Of a DNA stretch of 64,000 nucleotides, positions 45,064 to 53,817 are shown piece after piece. The first letter of the stretch is position 1. Each line of letters starts with the position of its first letter. The position numbers were made by a program, and so were the translations under genes. The notes below the pieces were generated by a model. That model ran no database searches, had not been told where the DNA came from, and saw only the letters and a program-made list of their open reading frames with translations. The stretch is from Symploca sp. SIO3C6 (GTDB lineage: Bacteria; Cyanobacteriota; Cyanobacteriia; Cyanobacteriales; Coleofasciculaceae), in NCBI GenBank assembly GCA_010692425.1, contig JAAHHJ010000004.1, positions 123,680-187,679 on the forward strand, read 5' to 3'.

Positions 45064-47214
45064 ATGTCAACTAAAAATTCTCAAACTCAATTCCCAAATC
45101 AGATTTTTTCAGACTTTACTCGGTTTTGGGAAAATATAAAAATGATTGCTGGACCGTACTGGTATCCAACAGAGATAGGAGGAAGAGCATTCTCAGAGGT
45201 AATTAGTTCGTGGGGAATGTTGATGCTCTTAATCTTATTAATAATTTCCCTAGTTGCTACAACTGCTTTTAATAGTTTTGTTGGACGCTATTTGGTTGAT
45301 AGTCTGATTGAAAATAAAGATTATTCTATTTTCATAAATAATTTATTACTCAATATTGTTGGATTAGCTTTAGTAACACTTTTAGTAGGTTTTTCTAATT
45401 TTGTTAAAAAACGAATTTCCCTAGATTGGTACAAATGGATGAATGCTCAAGTCCTAGATAAATATTTGAGTGTTCGTGCCTACTATAAAATCAACTTTAG
45501 AAGTGATATCGATAATCCCGATCAACGTCTATCGACAGAAATTGAACCGATTACTAGTAGTGCTCTAAACTTTTCGGCAACTTTTCTGGAAAAAACCTTG
45601 GAGATGGGAACTTTTCTGGTTATTATTTGGACCCTTTCCAAGCAGATCACTTTGATCATGCTGGTTTATACCATAATTGGTAACTTAATTGCTGCTTACT
45701 TGAACCAAGAACTGACCAAAATTAATCAAGAAGAACTAGAATCCAAAGCCGATTACACTTATTGCCTAACCCATGTTAGGAATCATGCGGAATCCATAGC
45801 ATTTTTTAGAGGTGAAAAGCAAGAACTAAATATAATTCAGCGCCGTTTTGATAATCTTGCCAACAGCATTGAACGCAAGATTAATTGGCAGCGAAATATA
45901 GATATTCTGAATAGAGGATATCAGTCTATCATCCAAATATTTCCCTTTTTAGTGCTTGCGCCTTTATTCATTGACGGTGAAATTGATTTTGGACAACTGG
46001 GGCAAGCTGCTTTAGCTTGCAATATGTTTGCGACTGCTCTAGGAACTTTAATCGCTGAATTTGGTGTTTCTGGAAGATTTTCTAGTTATGTTGAGCGTCT
46101 ATCTGAGTTTTCTAATGCCTTAGAAGAAGTAACTCAACAATCTGAAAATTTAACTACGATTCAAACAATAGAAGAAAAACGTCTAGCTTTTGAGAATGTT
46201 ACTTTACAGACTCCCAACTATGAGAACGTGATTGTTGAAGACCTATCACTTGCCGTTCAACCTGGGGAAGGCTTATTGATTATTGGTCCTAGTGGTCGAG
46301 GTAAAAGTTCTCTATTGAGAGCGATCGCAAGTTTGTGGAATGCAGGGACTGGTCGTATAGTGCGACCCTCCTTAGAAGAAGTCTTATTTTTACCGCAACG
46401 TCCTTATATAATCTTAGGAACTTTGCGCGAACAGTTACTCTATCCCAATACAAATCAGCAAATGACTGACAAGGAACTCGAAGGAATTTTGCAACAAGTC
46501 AACCTGCAAAATGTGCTGAGTCGAGTCGAAGATTTTGATATAGAACTTCCCTGGGAAAACATATTATCGTTAGGAGAACAACAGCGTCTTGCTTTTGCAA
46601 GAATATTAGTTAGTCATCGTGATTTTATTATCTTGGATGAAGCCACAAGTGCTTTGGATATAAAAAATGAGGATAAATTATATAAACATTTACAACAAAC
46701 AGGAAAGACATTTATTAGTGTCGGTCATAGAGAAAGTCTATTTAATTATCATCAAAAAGTCCTGGAACTTTTAGATGATTACAATTGGCGTTTGATTGAC
46801 ATTCAAGATTACAACTTTTCAAAACATAAAGAAACTGAGAACGATTCAGTAGAAGCTGAGGACAATTCAGTAGAAGCTGAGGACAATTCAGTAGAAACTG
46901 AGAACGATTCAGTAGAAGCTGAGGACAATTCAGTAGAAACTGAAGACAATTCAGTAGAAACTGAAGACAATTCAGTAGAAACTGAAGACAATTCAGTAGA
47001 AACTGAAGACAATTCATTCTCAAATTCTCAATCGGAATCTATTTCTGATCCCGGACTTTCTCATAAGGAAATGCAGGCATTAACAAAGTATACCCTAAAG
47101 ACTATTAGAAGTAAAGCAAGCCAAGGAAAAACCGTTGTTGCTAGAGATGGATTTACCTACTACTATGATAAGAACCCTAGCATCTTGAAATGGCTTAGAA
47201 GCTCAGTGGATTGA
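45064..47214 (+). CDS. ABC exporter (fused membrane and ATPase domains) with repeat-linked C-terminal tail
   Basis: The protein has 716 residues from the ATG at 45064; the track's TTG is 16 codons earlier. Residues 1-360 form the SbmA/BacA/YddA-like membrane domain. The ATPase (about 375-575) has Walker A IIGPSGRGKSSLL, signature LSLGEQQRLAFAR and Walker B FIILDEATSALD, then the H-loop VGHRES. Residues 590-652 are nine acidic heptapeptides (ETEDNSV type), followed by a small basic domain (about 665-716: ALTKYTLKTIRSKASQGKTV). Exporters of this type accompany cyanobacterial peptide clusters, so it probably secretes the NRPS product. The tail is unusual. Confidence 0.9.
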   Translation: MSTKNSQTQFPNQIFSDFTRFWENIKMIAGPYWYPTEIGGRAFSEVISSWGMLMLLILLIISLVATTAFNSFVGRYLVDSLIENKDYSIFINNLLLNIVGLALVTLLVGFSNFVKKRISLDWYKWMNAQVLDKYLSVRAYYKINFRSDIDNPDQRLSTEIEPITSSALNFSATFLEKTLEMGTFLVIIWTLSKQITLIMLVYTIIGNLIAAYLNQELTKINQEELESKADYTYCLTHVRNHAESIAFFRGEKQELNIIQRRFDNLANSIERKINWQRNIDILNRGYQSIIQIFPFLVLAPLFIDGEIDFGQLGQAALACNMFATALGTLIAEFGVSGRFSSYVERLSEFSNALEEVTQQSENLTTIQTIEEKRLAFENVTLQTPNYENVIVEDLSLAVQPGEGLLIIGPSGRGKSSLLRAIASLWNAGTGRIVRPSLEEVLFLPQRPYIILGTLREQLLYPNTNQQMTDKELEGILQQVNLQNVLSRVEDFDIELPWENILSLGEQQRLAFARILVSHRDFIILDEATSALDIKNEDKLYKHLQQTGKTFISVGHRESLFNYHQKVLELLDDYNWRLIDIQDYNFSKHKETENDSVEAEDNSVEAEDNSVETENDSVEAEDNSVETEDNSVETEDNSVETEDNSVETEDNSFSNSQSESISDPGLSHKEMQALTKYTLKTIRSKASQGKTVVARDGFTYYYDKNPSILKWLRSSVD
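46831..47019 (+). repeat. Nine-copy 21-bp in-frame tandem repeat
   Basis: Each unit is close to GAAACTGAAGACAATTCAGTA and encodes E-T/A-E-D/N-N/D-S-V. Later units are more alike than earlier ones, suggesting recent expansion by slippage. It lies within the exporter gene, so copy number changes the linker length by seven residues. Confidence 0.95.
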
Positions 47215-47260
47215 TAATTTTTTCCTAAGCTGCGCTCAGCTTGATAAAACTAGATTTTTA

Positions 47261-47288
47261 GTAGAGACACTACAGAGTGTGTCTCTAC
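47261..47288. repeat. GTAGAGACAC palindromic repeat
   Basis: GTAGAGACAC (47261-47270) is perfectly complementary to GTGTCTCTAC (47279-47288) with an 8-nt loop. Palindromes of this GTAGAGAC type are dispersed in many cyanobacterial genomes. Placed 46 bp past the exporter stop and before a convergent gene, it could end transcription from both sides, although there is no T-run. Confidence 0.7.
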
Positions 47289-47409
47289 AGATACCACCCA
47301 AATACTAGATTAAATATAAGTAGTTGGACATACTAATGAAGTACTTTTGTCATAGGAAGTAGAGAAGAAGATTAAATTTATTTCACTTACATAAAAAATT
47401 CTCTATTTC

Positions 47410-48483
47410 TCAAATTTCTACAGTAAAAACAGAACCTCTAGGTTGATTATCTTCTACAAAAATTCTGCCGCCGTGTGCTTCAACTGCCATTTTACAAAAG
47501 GCTAAACCCAGACCAATTTGGGAAACTCCAGCCATTAAATTGCCCACTTCGTACTTGTCAAAGATACTCTTTCGTAAATGTTGATGAATTCCTGGCCCAG
47601 CATCAGCGATACGAATTATAGCTTGAGTTTTGGTATCTCTTGGATAGTCAACTTGTAAAGTAATTTGACTATCAGAGGGGGAAAACTTAATTGCATTCGA
47701 GATCAAGTTATCAAAGACGCGACGGAATAAATTGAGATCGAGTGGAATAGTATTTCCCGATTCTGGAAGATGACTAACCAATTCAATATTTTTCTGTTGG
47801 GCAATGCTCAGGAAATCTGAGACGACTTCTTGTTCAAGTTCATTGAGGTTTACTAAATCTCGTTTGATGTTTATTTTGCCAGATTCAAGCTTTGCCATCA
47901 TTAACAAGTCATCAGCCAGTGATTGCAGCCGTTGTGCCGATTTAAAGATCTGCTCAGCTTTTCGCAGTTGCTTTTCTTGAAGTTGGGTTTGCTGCAAAAT
48001 CTCACAAGACATGACAATACTTGCCAAAGGATTGCGCAGATCATGTACGATCATATGAGACATATCTTCCCTAAGTTTAAGAGTAGCTTGCAGGGAATCA
48101 TGTTGTTTTTTGATGCGCAACATGGAGCGAACTCTAGCTTTCAATTCAAGACCAGTAATTGGTTTACCGATGAAATCATCTGCTCCAGCATCAAGGCATT
48201 GGGCAAGATCTTCCTTAGAGTTAAGTGCTGTCACCATAATAATGGGAATATGACACCACCCCTGGTTAGACTTAATCCGAATACAAGTCTCAATGCCATC
48301 AAACTCAGGCATCATCACATCTAATAAAATGACATCAGGTTTAACCTCATCTAAAACCTTCAATGCTTCCAAACCACTAGCGGAGTAGCTCAAATTATAC
48401 CCTTCCCGGAACAGTAGAGCCTCAATCACTTCAAACCCGTTTGGTTCATCATCGACAACCAATACAGAACTTTTACTATCCAT
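47410..48483 (-). CDS. Response regulator-histidine kinase hybrid
   Basis: The protein has 357 residues. Residues 5-122 are a receiver domain with acidic pocket VVDDEP, phospho-Asp in DVILLDVMMPEFDG and Lys in FIGKPI. Residues 138-205 are a HisKA dimerisation domain with phospho-His in MIVHDLRNPLAS. Residues 245-357 are the ATPase (NLISNAIKFS, ADAGPGIHQ, GLGLAFCKMAVEAHGGRI). No sensor or membrane part is present, so it should be a soluble intermediate in a phosphorelay. It lies downstream of a large hybrid kinase on the same strand, 327 bp apart, which suggests a shared pathway. Confidence 0.93.
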   Translation of the reverse strand: MDSKSSVLVVDDEPNGFEVIEALLFREGYNLSYSASGLEALKVLDEVKPDVILLDVMMPEFDGIETCIRIKSNQGWCHIPIIMVTALNSKEDLAQCLDAGADDFIGKPITGLELKARVRSMLRIKKQHDSLQATLKLREDMSHMIVHDLRNPLASIVMSCEILQQTQLQEKQLRKAEQIFKSAQRLQSLADDLLMMAKLESGKINIKRDLVNLNELEQEVVSDFLSIAQQKNIELVSHLPESGNTIPLDLNLFRRVFDNLISNAIKFSPSDSQITLQVDYPRDTKTQAIIRIADAGPGIHQHLRKSIFDKYEVGNLMAGVSQIGLGLAFCKMAVEAHGGRIFVEDNQPRGSVFTVEI

Positions 48484-48634
48484 CAGTGTGACAGTCTTTA
48501 CTCTCTTGCCTGCTTTTAATCATGGAAGAGAGATGTATGCGATCGCGTTTGTGCAATATTAAAATTATGTATGTTTTACTGATGATTGTTCAGCCCTCAG
48601 TTTGAACGATAAATGTTATTGCTGTACTTATAGC

Positions 48635-48740
48635 GTTTCTCTTGCTTGATGAGGTACACTTCTTGGGCATTAGGGAACTCTTAACAGGGAACACCGAACA
48701 GGTAAGAAAATGAAGTGTATCTCACGCTAGAAAGAGAAAC
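48635..48740 (+). mobile_element. MITE-like hairpin element with GTTTCTCTT ends
   Basis: The left arm GTTTCTCTTGCTTGATGAGG and TACACTTC is imperfectly complementary to the right arm GAAGTGTATCTCACGC and TAGAAAGAGAAAC. The ~106-bp element is non-coding and lies between the two sensor kinase genes. Confidence 0.65.
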
Positions 48741-48744
48741 CCCA

Positions 48745-48812
48745 TATTACTTATTACTTATTACTTATTACTTATTACTTATTACTTATTACTTATTACT
48801 TATTACTTATTT
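48745..48812 (+). repeat. TTACTTA heptamer array
   Basis: About nine tandem TATTACT units run up to the stop codon of the hybrid kinase gene; the array in fact supplies that TAA (minus strand). The same heptamer recurs at 55289-55328, beside the stop of the GH57 gene. Confidence 0.92.
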
Positions 48813-51800
48813 ATTCCCGAACAAGAATCCTCTTAATAGTACTTGCCAGATGTTTCAGACTCACTGGCTTAGTCATGTAGTCATTTGCTCCCGCCGCTAG
48901 GCATTTATCTCTATCTCCAGGCATGGCGAGAGCTGTTAGAGCAATTATAGGAATAGCTGCCGTTTCCTTGTCAGATCGAATCCTATGCATAGCCTCCAAT
49001 CCATCCATCTCTGGCATCTGAAGATCCATCAAAATCAGTTGCGGCTTCTGTTGCTTGGCTTTGATAATAGCTTCTCGACCATTTTGGGCTAAAGCAAGTC
49101 GATATCCGATTTTAGGCAAATAATGCCACAAAGTAGAAATATTAGTCTCATTATCCTCTGCAACCAAAATTAAAGGCGTTTGCTGTTGTTCTGGTAAACT
49201 GACTGAGATACTTGCTTGAGTTTCCGCCTCCGGCCAAATGTTACCTAGAGCCGAGTGCAACTTTTCACGAGAGAGTGGTTTGAGGAGATATTCAGCTGCA
49301 CCCATTGCTAATGCTCGCAACTCCTCATCCACTACAGAGATAACTAATACTGGAATCTCTTTAGTTTGGGCTTGGGTCTTAAGCTGAGACAGAACCTGCC
49401 AACCAGAGTGTTCTGGCAGTTGCAAATCTAGGATAATTACATTGGGATTTAACCGCAGTGCCTCTTCCAGTGCACCTTTACCACGAGTATAGACAGAAGT
49501 TTGCACTCCTATTTCTTCTAAGTAGCGAGTTACCTGCTCAGCGGCAACAGTGGAATCTTCAATTACTAAAACTTGAGGGTCTAAGACTAGTAACTGAGGA
49601 CTTTCTGGAACTTCTGCATTCTGCAACTGGCAGGCATCATCAGTCACTTTTACTGATCTTCTAGAAATCTCGAGTTGCCAAGGGAGCATGACACTAAACC
49701 GACTACCCTTGCCAACTTCACTCTCCACCTTGACACTGCCCCCGTGCATTTCAGCAATTCCTCGCGCTAATGCTAAACCTAAACCCGTGCCAGCATATCG
49801 GCGGCAGAGACTGCTGTCTATCTGTACAAAAGATTGAAACAGTTTATCTAGGTTTTCTGGAGCAATACCAATACCAGTGTCAATTACAGTAAAACTGAGG
49901 ATATCTTGGTCTGAATCTCCCTCAACTTTTAAGGTGACACTACCACCAGAAGGGGTGAATTTCACCGCATTACTGAGCAAATTGAGCAGCACTTGTCGCA
50001 TCCGTCGCTCATCAACTTCAATTTCCCCTAGGTTTTCGGCAAGTTGGCAGCTGAGTTCAATATTTTTGTTATAAGCTTGCTGTCTAACTAAGTTCAAGCT
50101 AGAATCACATAGTCTTTGTACTGGGATAGAGGCTATTTGTAGCTCTATTTTCCCCGCTTCAATTTTAGCGAGGTCAAGAATATCATTGATTAAAGCCAGT
50201 AGGTGGTTGCCACTTTGCTCAATAGTTTTGAGAGAGCGCTGTTGTCTATCTGTTAGAGAACCATAAACTTCCTCTTGCAAAGCTTCAGATAAGCCTAGAA
50301 TCGAATTGAGCGGTGTTCTTAATTCGTGGCTCATACTGGCGAGAAACTCATCTTTGAGGGTAGTGGCACGAGCCAAATTAGCATTAGTGAGTGCTAATTC
50401 TTCGTTAGTTTGACGCAGCGCCGCTGTGCGCTGTTCAACTCTTTGTTCTAACTCCTGATTTAGTCTTTGCAGAGCTTGTGTTGCCCTCTGGCGCTCTAAT
50501 TCAGCTTGCTTTTGCTCAGTGATATCAGTAATTGTGCCAATGTAACCAATCAGGGTGCCATTGCTTTCCTTCTCCGCAATGGCTTGACCAAATACCCAGG
50601 CGATGGTGCCATTAGGACGTACAAAGCGATACTCTGAGCGAAACGGAGTGTTAACTTCGACAGTTCGCTTCCACTCTACCAAAATGCGATCGCGATCAAC
50701 AGGGTGTATGCCTGTAAAACAACTCAGGCAACTCATGAGAGCCTCCTGCTTTGGAGGAAGTTGGGGAGCAGGTTTATCTAGTGGTTGAGGGGGGTTATCT
50801 AACTCCCAAACGTCTAAAAGTCCAGATGCAGAGACTTCGGTGTAAAAATTACCCACTTCCCCTGCTTCTCCTCTTCCCTGCCTCCCAGTGTTGCTACCAT
50901 TTTCCAACTGTTGAAGGCGCTCTTTTTGATAAAGGTACTGTGGTGTGAGCCCAGTAATTTTAAACCAATGCTCATTGGCATAAAGATATTTCCCCTGAGT
51001 ATCCATGCGGAAAATACCTACAGGTGCCGCTACTACCAAGCTGGCATAGCGCTGTTTACTCTTTTGCAGAGCAGCTTCTGCCTGCTGGCGCTCCCAGATT
51101 ACTTGCTGCAATTGGACATTGAGCTTTGATTGCTCAGCGATGCTTGAATTTTCTGGTATACCATAGGCGATGTTAATACCATCAGCCATTTGATTAAAGG
51201 CGAGTGCTAATTTTCCCACCTCATCTTTAGTTAAAACCTCAGCTCGCACTTTTAGATTTCCTGCTGCAAATTCCTGAGTAGTTTGCTGTAGGCGTTCAAT
51301 TGGCTTGATCACCGCCCGTGCCAGCAACATTGCTAATGCCACATCTGCTGCCAAGGCTAAAACAGATAGGAGTACCTGTAGCAGTAGATGCTCTCGAAGT
51401 AGCATATTGATAGTTGTTTCTGGTGTTCCGCGCACTAAAATCACCACTGGCTCACCAGCAAAATTGTTTATAGTCTTAGCCGCTACTGTATAGCCAACAC
51501 TACCAATCTGCATCCTTTGGGTTACTGGCTGACCTTCTGATTTTACTGATTTACTCAGAATCGTCTTATCAGGTAAAGGCAGATTGGGAATATGCTGATT
51601 TTGGTTGTACTGATTGTACCCAGCTAAGTGATATTTGCTTTTATATTGCTGGGAGAGTATTAAAGTAAACTTTCCGGTAGGTTGGCGTAAATAGATGGCA
51701 TTGTATCCGCCTCTCAGTGCCATTAAATTATCAGAGACCAGGGACTGTTTACCATGGGCAATGTCTCCAGATACCAGAATTCCCAATAAATGTTGAGTTT

Positions 51801-52437
51801 GCGGGTCTTTTACTGGCGTAACCGTATAACGAATCAGCCTATCTTCACCCAGATTATCAGAAGGGATTGTTCCGTACTCTTTAGCTAATTCATTAGCACT
51901 AACCAATTCACTAGTTTTGATCTGTTTTGGGTTCGTTATAACTTTACTTACCAAATTTTTGGGATTGAAAATTTCGCCAGTACGATTGGCATTAGCATTA
52001 ACAATAATCCGCAAATCTTTACCCACTAACGTGGCATATTCAATTTCTCTGGAGTTAATTTCATTTTGCAGAATATATCTTACTTGCTCTTGCTGATTTT
52101 TATTTAAACTATCCCCAGAAGCATAAATTTTGGCGGCATTAATAATCGCTTGATTATCAGATTGTCCCCGGAAACCGAACCCCATTTGATCGATTTTAAG
52201 GTTGTAGTTAATTTCTGTAACTGCTAGCTCTGATTGCGCCTGCTTGAGCACAATAGCGCGGACTCCGGAAACAATCAAATATGCCCCAACCCCTACCAGT
52301 CCAACGATGGAGATGATTTCTGAGGTCAACAAACCCACTAGCTGCTTTTTCTGAATCGGAAGCTGATGAAACCACTTCCAGAAAAATAGTCTAACTTCCT
52401 CAACAGGATTATGGTTGGATTTAGGATGCTTCGCCAT
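48811..52437 (-). CDS. Membrane-bound hybrid sensor histidine kinase
   Basis: The protein has 1208 residues. A first membrane helix lies at about 38-62 (LLTSEIISIVGLVGVGAYLI), a Cache-like periplasmic sensor at 65-350 and a second helix at about 357-378, followed by HAMP (IKPIERLQQTTQEF). A PAS/PAC pair spans 465-660, with a Gln/Gly-rich insertion. HisKA has phospho-His near 702 in FLASMSHELRTPLN. The ATPase (810-930) carries LLSNAVKFTPSGG and GTGLGLALARGI. Two receivers follow, with phospho-Asp in NVIILDLQLPEHSG and QLILMDLQMPEMDG. It should sense an extracellular cue and start a multistep relay, perhaps with the hybrid protein downstream. Confidence 0.94.
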   Translation of the reverse strand: MAKHPKSNHNPVEEVRLFFWKWFHQLPIQKKQLVGLLTSEIISIVGLVGVGAYLIVSGVRAIVLKQAQSELAVTEINYNLKIDQMGFGFRGQSDNQAIINAAKIYASGDSLNKNQQEQVRYILQNEINSREIEYATLVGKDLRIIVNANANRTGEIFNPKNLVSKVITNPKQIKTSELVSANELAKEYGTIPSDNLGEDRLIRYTVTPVKDPQTQHLLGILVSGDIAHGKQSLVSDNLMALRGGYNAIYLRQPTGKFTLILSQQYKSKYHLAGYNQYNQNQHIPNLPLPDKTILSKSVKSEGQPVTQRMQIGSVGYTVAAKTINNFAGEPVVILVRGTPETTINMLLREHLLLQVLLSVLALAADVALAMLLARAVIKPIERLQQTTQEFAAGNLKVRAEVLTKDEVGKLALAFNQMADGINIAYGIPENSSIAEQSKLNVQLQQVIWERQQAEAALQKSKQRYASLVVAAPVGIFRMDTQGKYLYANEHWFKITGLTPQYLYQKERLQQLENGSNTGRQGRGEAGEVGNFYTEVSASGLLDVWELDNPPQPLDKPAPQLPPKQEALMSCLSCFTGIHPVDRDRILVEWKRTVEVNTPFRSEYRFVRPNGTIAWVFGQAIAEKESNGTLIGYIGTITDITEQKQAELERQRATQALQRLNQELEQRVEQRTAALRQTNEELALTNANLARATTLKDEFLASMSHELRTPLNSILGLSEALQEEVYGSLTDRQQRSLKTIEQSGNHLLALINDILDLAKIEAGKIELQIASIPVQRLCDSSLNLVRQQAYNKNIELSCQLAENLGEIEVDERRMRQVLLNLLSNAVKFTPSGGSVTLKVEGDSDQDILSFTVIDTGIGIAPENLDKLFQSFVQIDSSLCRRYAGTGLGLALARGIAEMHGGSVKVESEVGKGSRFSVMLPWQLEISRRSVKVTDDACQLQNAEVPESPQLLVLDPQVLVIEDSTVAAEQVTRYLEEIGVQTSVYTRGKGALEEALRLNPNVIILDLQLPEHSGWQVLSQLKTQAQTKEIPVLVISVVDEELRALAMGAAEYLLKPLSREKLHSALGNIWPEAETQASISVSLPEQQQTPLILVAEDNETNISTLWHYLPKIGYRLALAQNGREAIIKAKQQKPQLILMDLQMPEMDGLEAMHRIRSDKETAAIPIIALTALAMPGDRDKCLAAGANDYMTKPVSLKHLASTIKRILVRE

Positions 52438-52637
52438 AAAGGAAGATTGGGAGGCGTCACGGACTTATGCAATTGTTGCTCTGAGCGCAGATGATTGGCA
52501 TCAATGATTATGCTGATTTTATCTGCTCATTGAGTGTCTAGAGTTCAGTAATTACCCTGATACCTGGTGATTATTGCAGACTCCTCACCAAATTGACCTT
52601 GACCAATTTATCCAGATTTATTCCGATTCATCCTGGT

Positions 52638-53411
52638 TCAAGAGTATCTCATACTCAGCGACATCAACTGCTCTGACATCTCGAAGTTAGCTGTGACATT
52701 TTGCACGTCGTCCAAATCTTCCAGGGCATCCATCAGCTTGAGGAGGGATTTTCCAATCTCTGAATCAGTAACCTCTACCGTATTATTGGGAATCCAGCGC
52801 AACTCAGCTTCACGCACAGGCAAACCCTTCTCCTTCAAAGTTTGATTGAGGTTTTCCAAGTTGCTAACTTCGGTAAATACCTCAGCAAATGACTCATCGT
52901 CATCTTCGTTCAACTCATAAGTTTGGGCTCCTCCTTCTAAAGAAGCTTCCAACAATTGCTCTTCAACCACTGTACCTTCGAGAATAACTACACCTTTATG
53001 CTCGAACATCCAGCTGACGCAGCCAGTTTCACCAAGATTACCTCTATTCTTGCGAAAAGCATCTCTTAAATCAGCAGCTGCACGATTGCGATTATCAGTG
53101 AGAGCTTCAATTAAAATCGCGATACCGCCAGGACCATAACCTTCATAGCGAATTTCTTCAAGATTGCTGCCTTCAGAACCTAATTGTCCAGCACCCTTGG
53201 CTATTGCCCGTTCAATATTCTCATTGGGAATCCCAGCTGCCTTCGCTTTATCAATAGCTGTGCGCAGCTGAAAATTTCCTTCTGGATCTGGAATCCCACT
53301 ACGGGCAGCTACAATAATTTGCCGAGAAAGCTTAGCAAAAGTCTTGCCCTTGACGGCATCAACTCTTGCTTTTTGACGCTTAATGTTGGCCCATTTACTG
53401 TGTCCTGCCAT
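52638..53411 (-). CDS. YebC/PmpR family protein
   Basis: The protein has 257 residues. It starts with the family signature [20 protein letters not shown], then [38 protein letters not shown] and [20 protein letters not shown]. The family is widespread; members were described as DNA-binding regulators and as factors that help ribosomes through difficult sequences (TACO1 in mitochondria). The gene appears complete and stands alone, transcribed in the same direction as the upstream-positioned kinase gene. Confidence 0.95.
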   Translation of the reverse strand: MAGHSKWANIKRQKARVDAVKGKTFAKLSRQIIVAARSGIPDPEGNFQLRTAIDKAKAAGIPNENIERAIAKGAGQLGSEGSNLEEIRYEGYGPGGIAILIEALTDNRNRAAADLRDAFRKNRGNLGETGCVSWMFEHKGVVILEGTVVEEQLLEASLEGGAQTYELNEDDDESFAEVFTEVSNLENLNQTLKEKGLPVREAELRWIPNNTVEVTDSEIGKSLLKLMDALEDLDDVQNVTANFEMSEQLMSLSMRYS

Positions 53412-53796
53412 ATCTTCAAAAAATAACTAAACTAATTGCAGTTGCACGGCGCTGCCCCTACAGCCTGAAGGACATTATAAAATTGAGGCAATTGCTTTGG
53501 CACTGCTCCCATAGCTAATCGCATCACCTCAAGCACTCTTTTCTAACACTCCACCTTGTTCCTTGTTATCAGGCAGAGGACTAACTGGAGGTAACTGGGT
53601 GACAAGCTACCCCAATCTGATTGTAAAGATTTTTCACAGAAACTCGATGTTTTGCACAAATAGTTCGGCATCACCCAGAAAAATACTTAGATCGCATATC
53701 TATATCTATTAGTTGGATGGGGTATGTTTATGGTTCATTGATATTCTCCCACCTACTTTTCGATATTCTGCCCCAATTATAGCGGGGGAAGTAAAG
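53412..53796. other. Divergent intergenic region between yebC-type and CHAT genes
   Basis: These 385 bp contain the promoters of two divergent genes. No coding region is visible. Near 53784-53791 a GGGGGAAG serves as ribosome-binding site for the mini-ORF described next. Confidence 0.5.
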
Positions 53797-53817
53797 ATGA
53801 AATTATTAGAATTATGA
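53797..53817 (+). CDS. Six-codon leader ORF overlapping the CHAT gene start
   Basis: ATGAAATTATTAGAATTATGA encodes MKLLEL, and its TGA overlaps the CHAT gene's first ATG (ATGA). The better ribosome-binding site (GGGGGAAG) precedes this ORF. The segment ATGAAATTATTAG is duplicated at 53817, so this is either a translationally coupled leader or a slippage duplication of the original start. Confidence 0.4.
   Translation: MKLLEL

Noticed and set aside
46742-47023. Two minus-strand repeat ORFs in the exporter gene
   Set aside because: They exist only because the 21-bp repeat is open in several frames.
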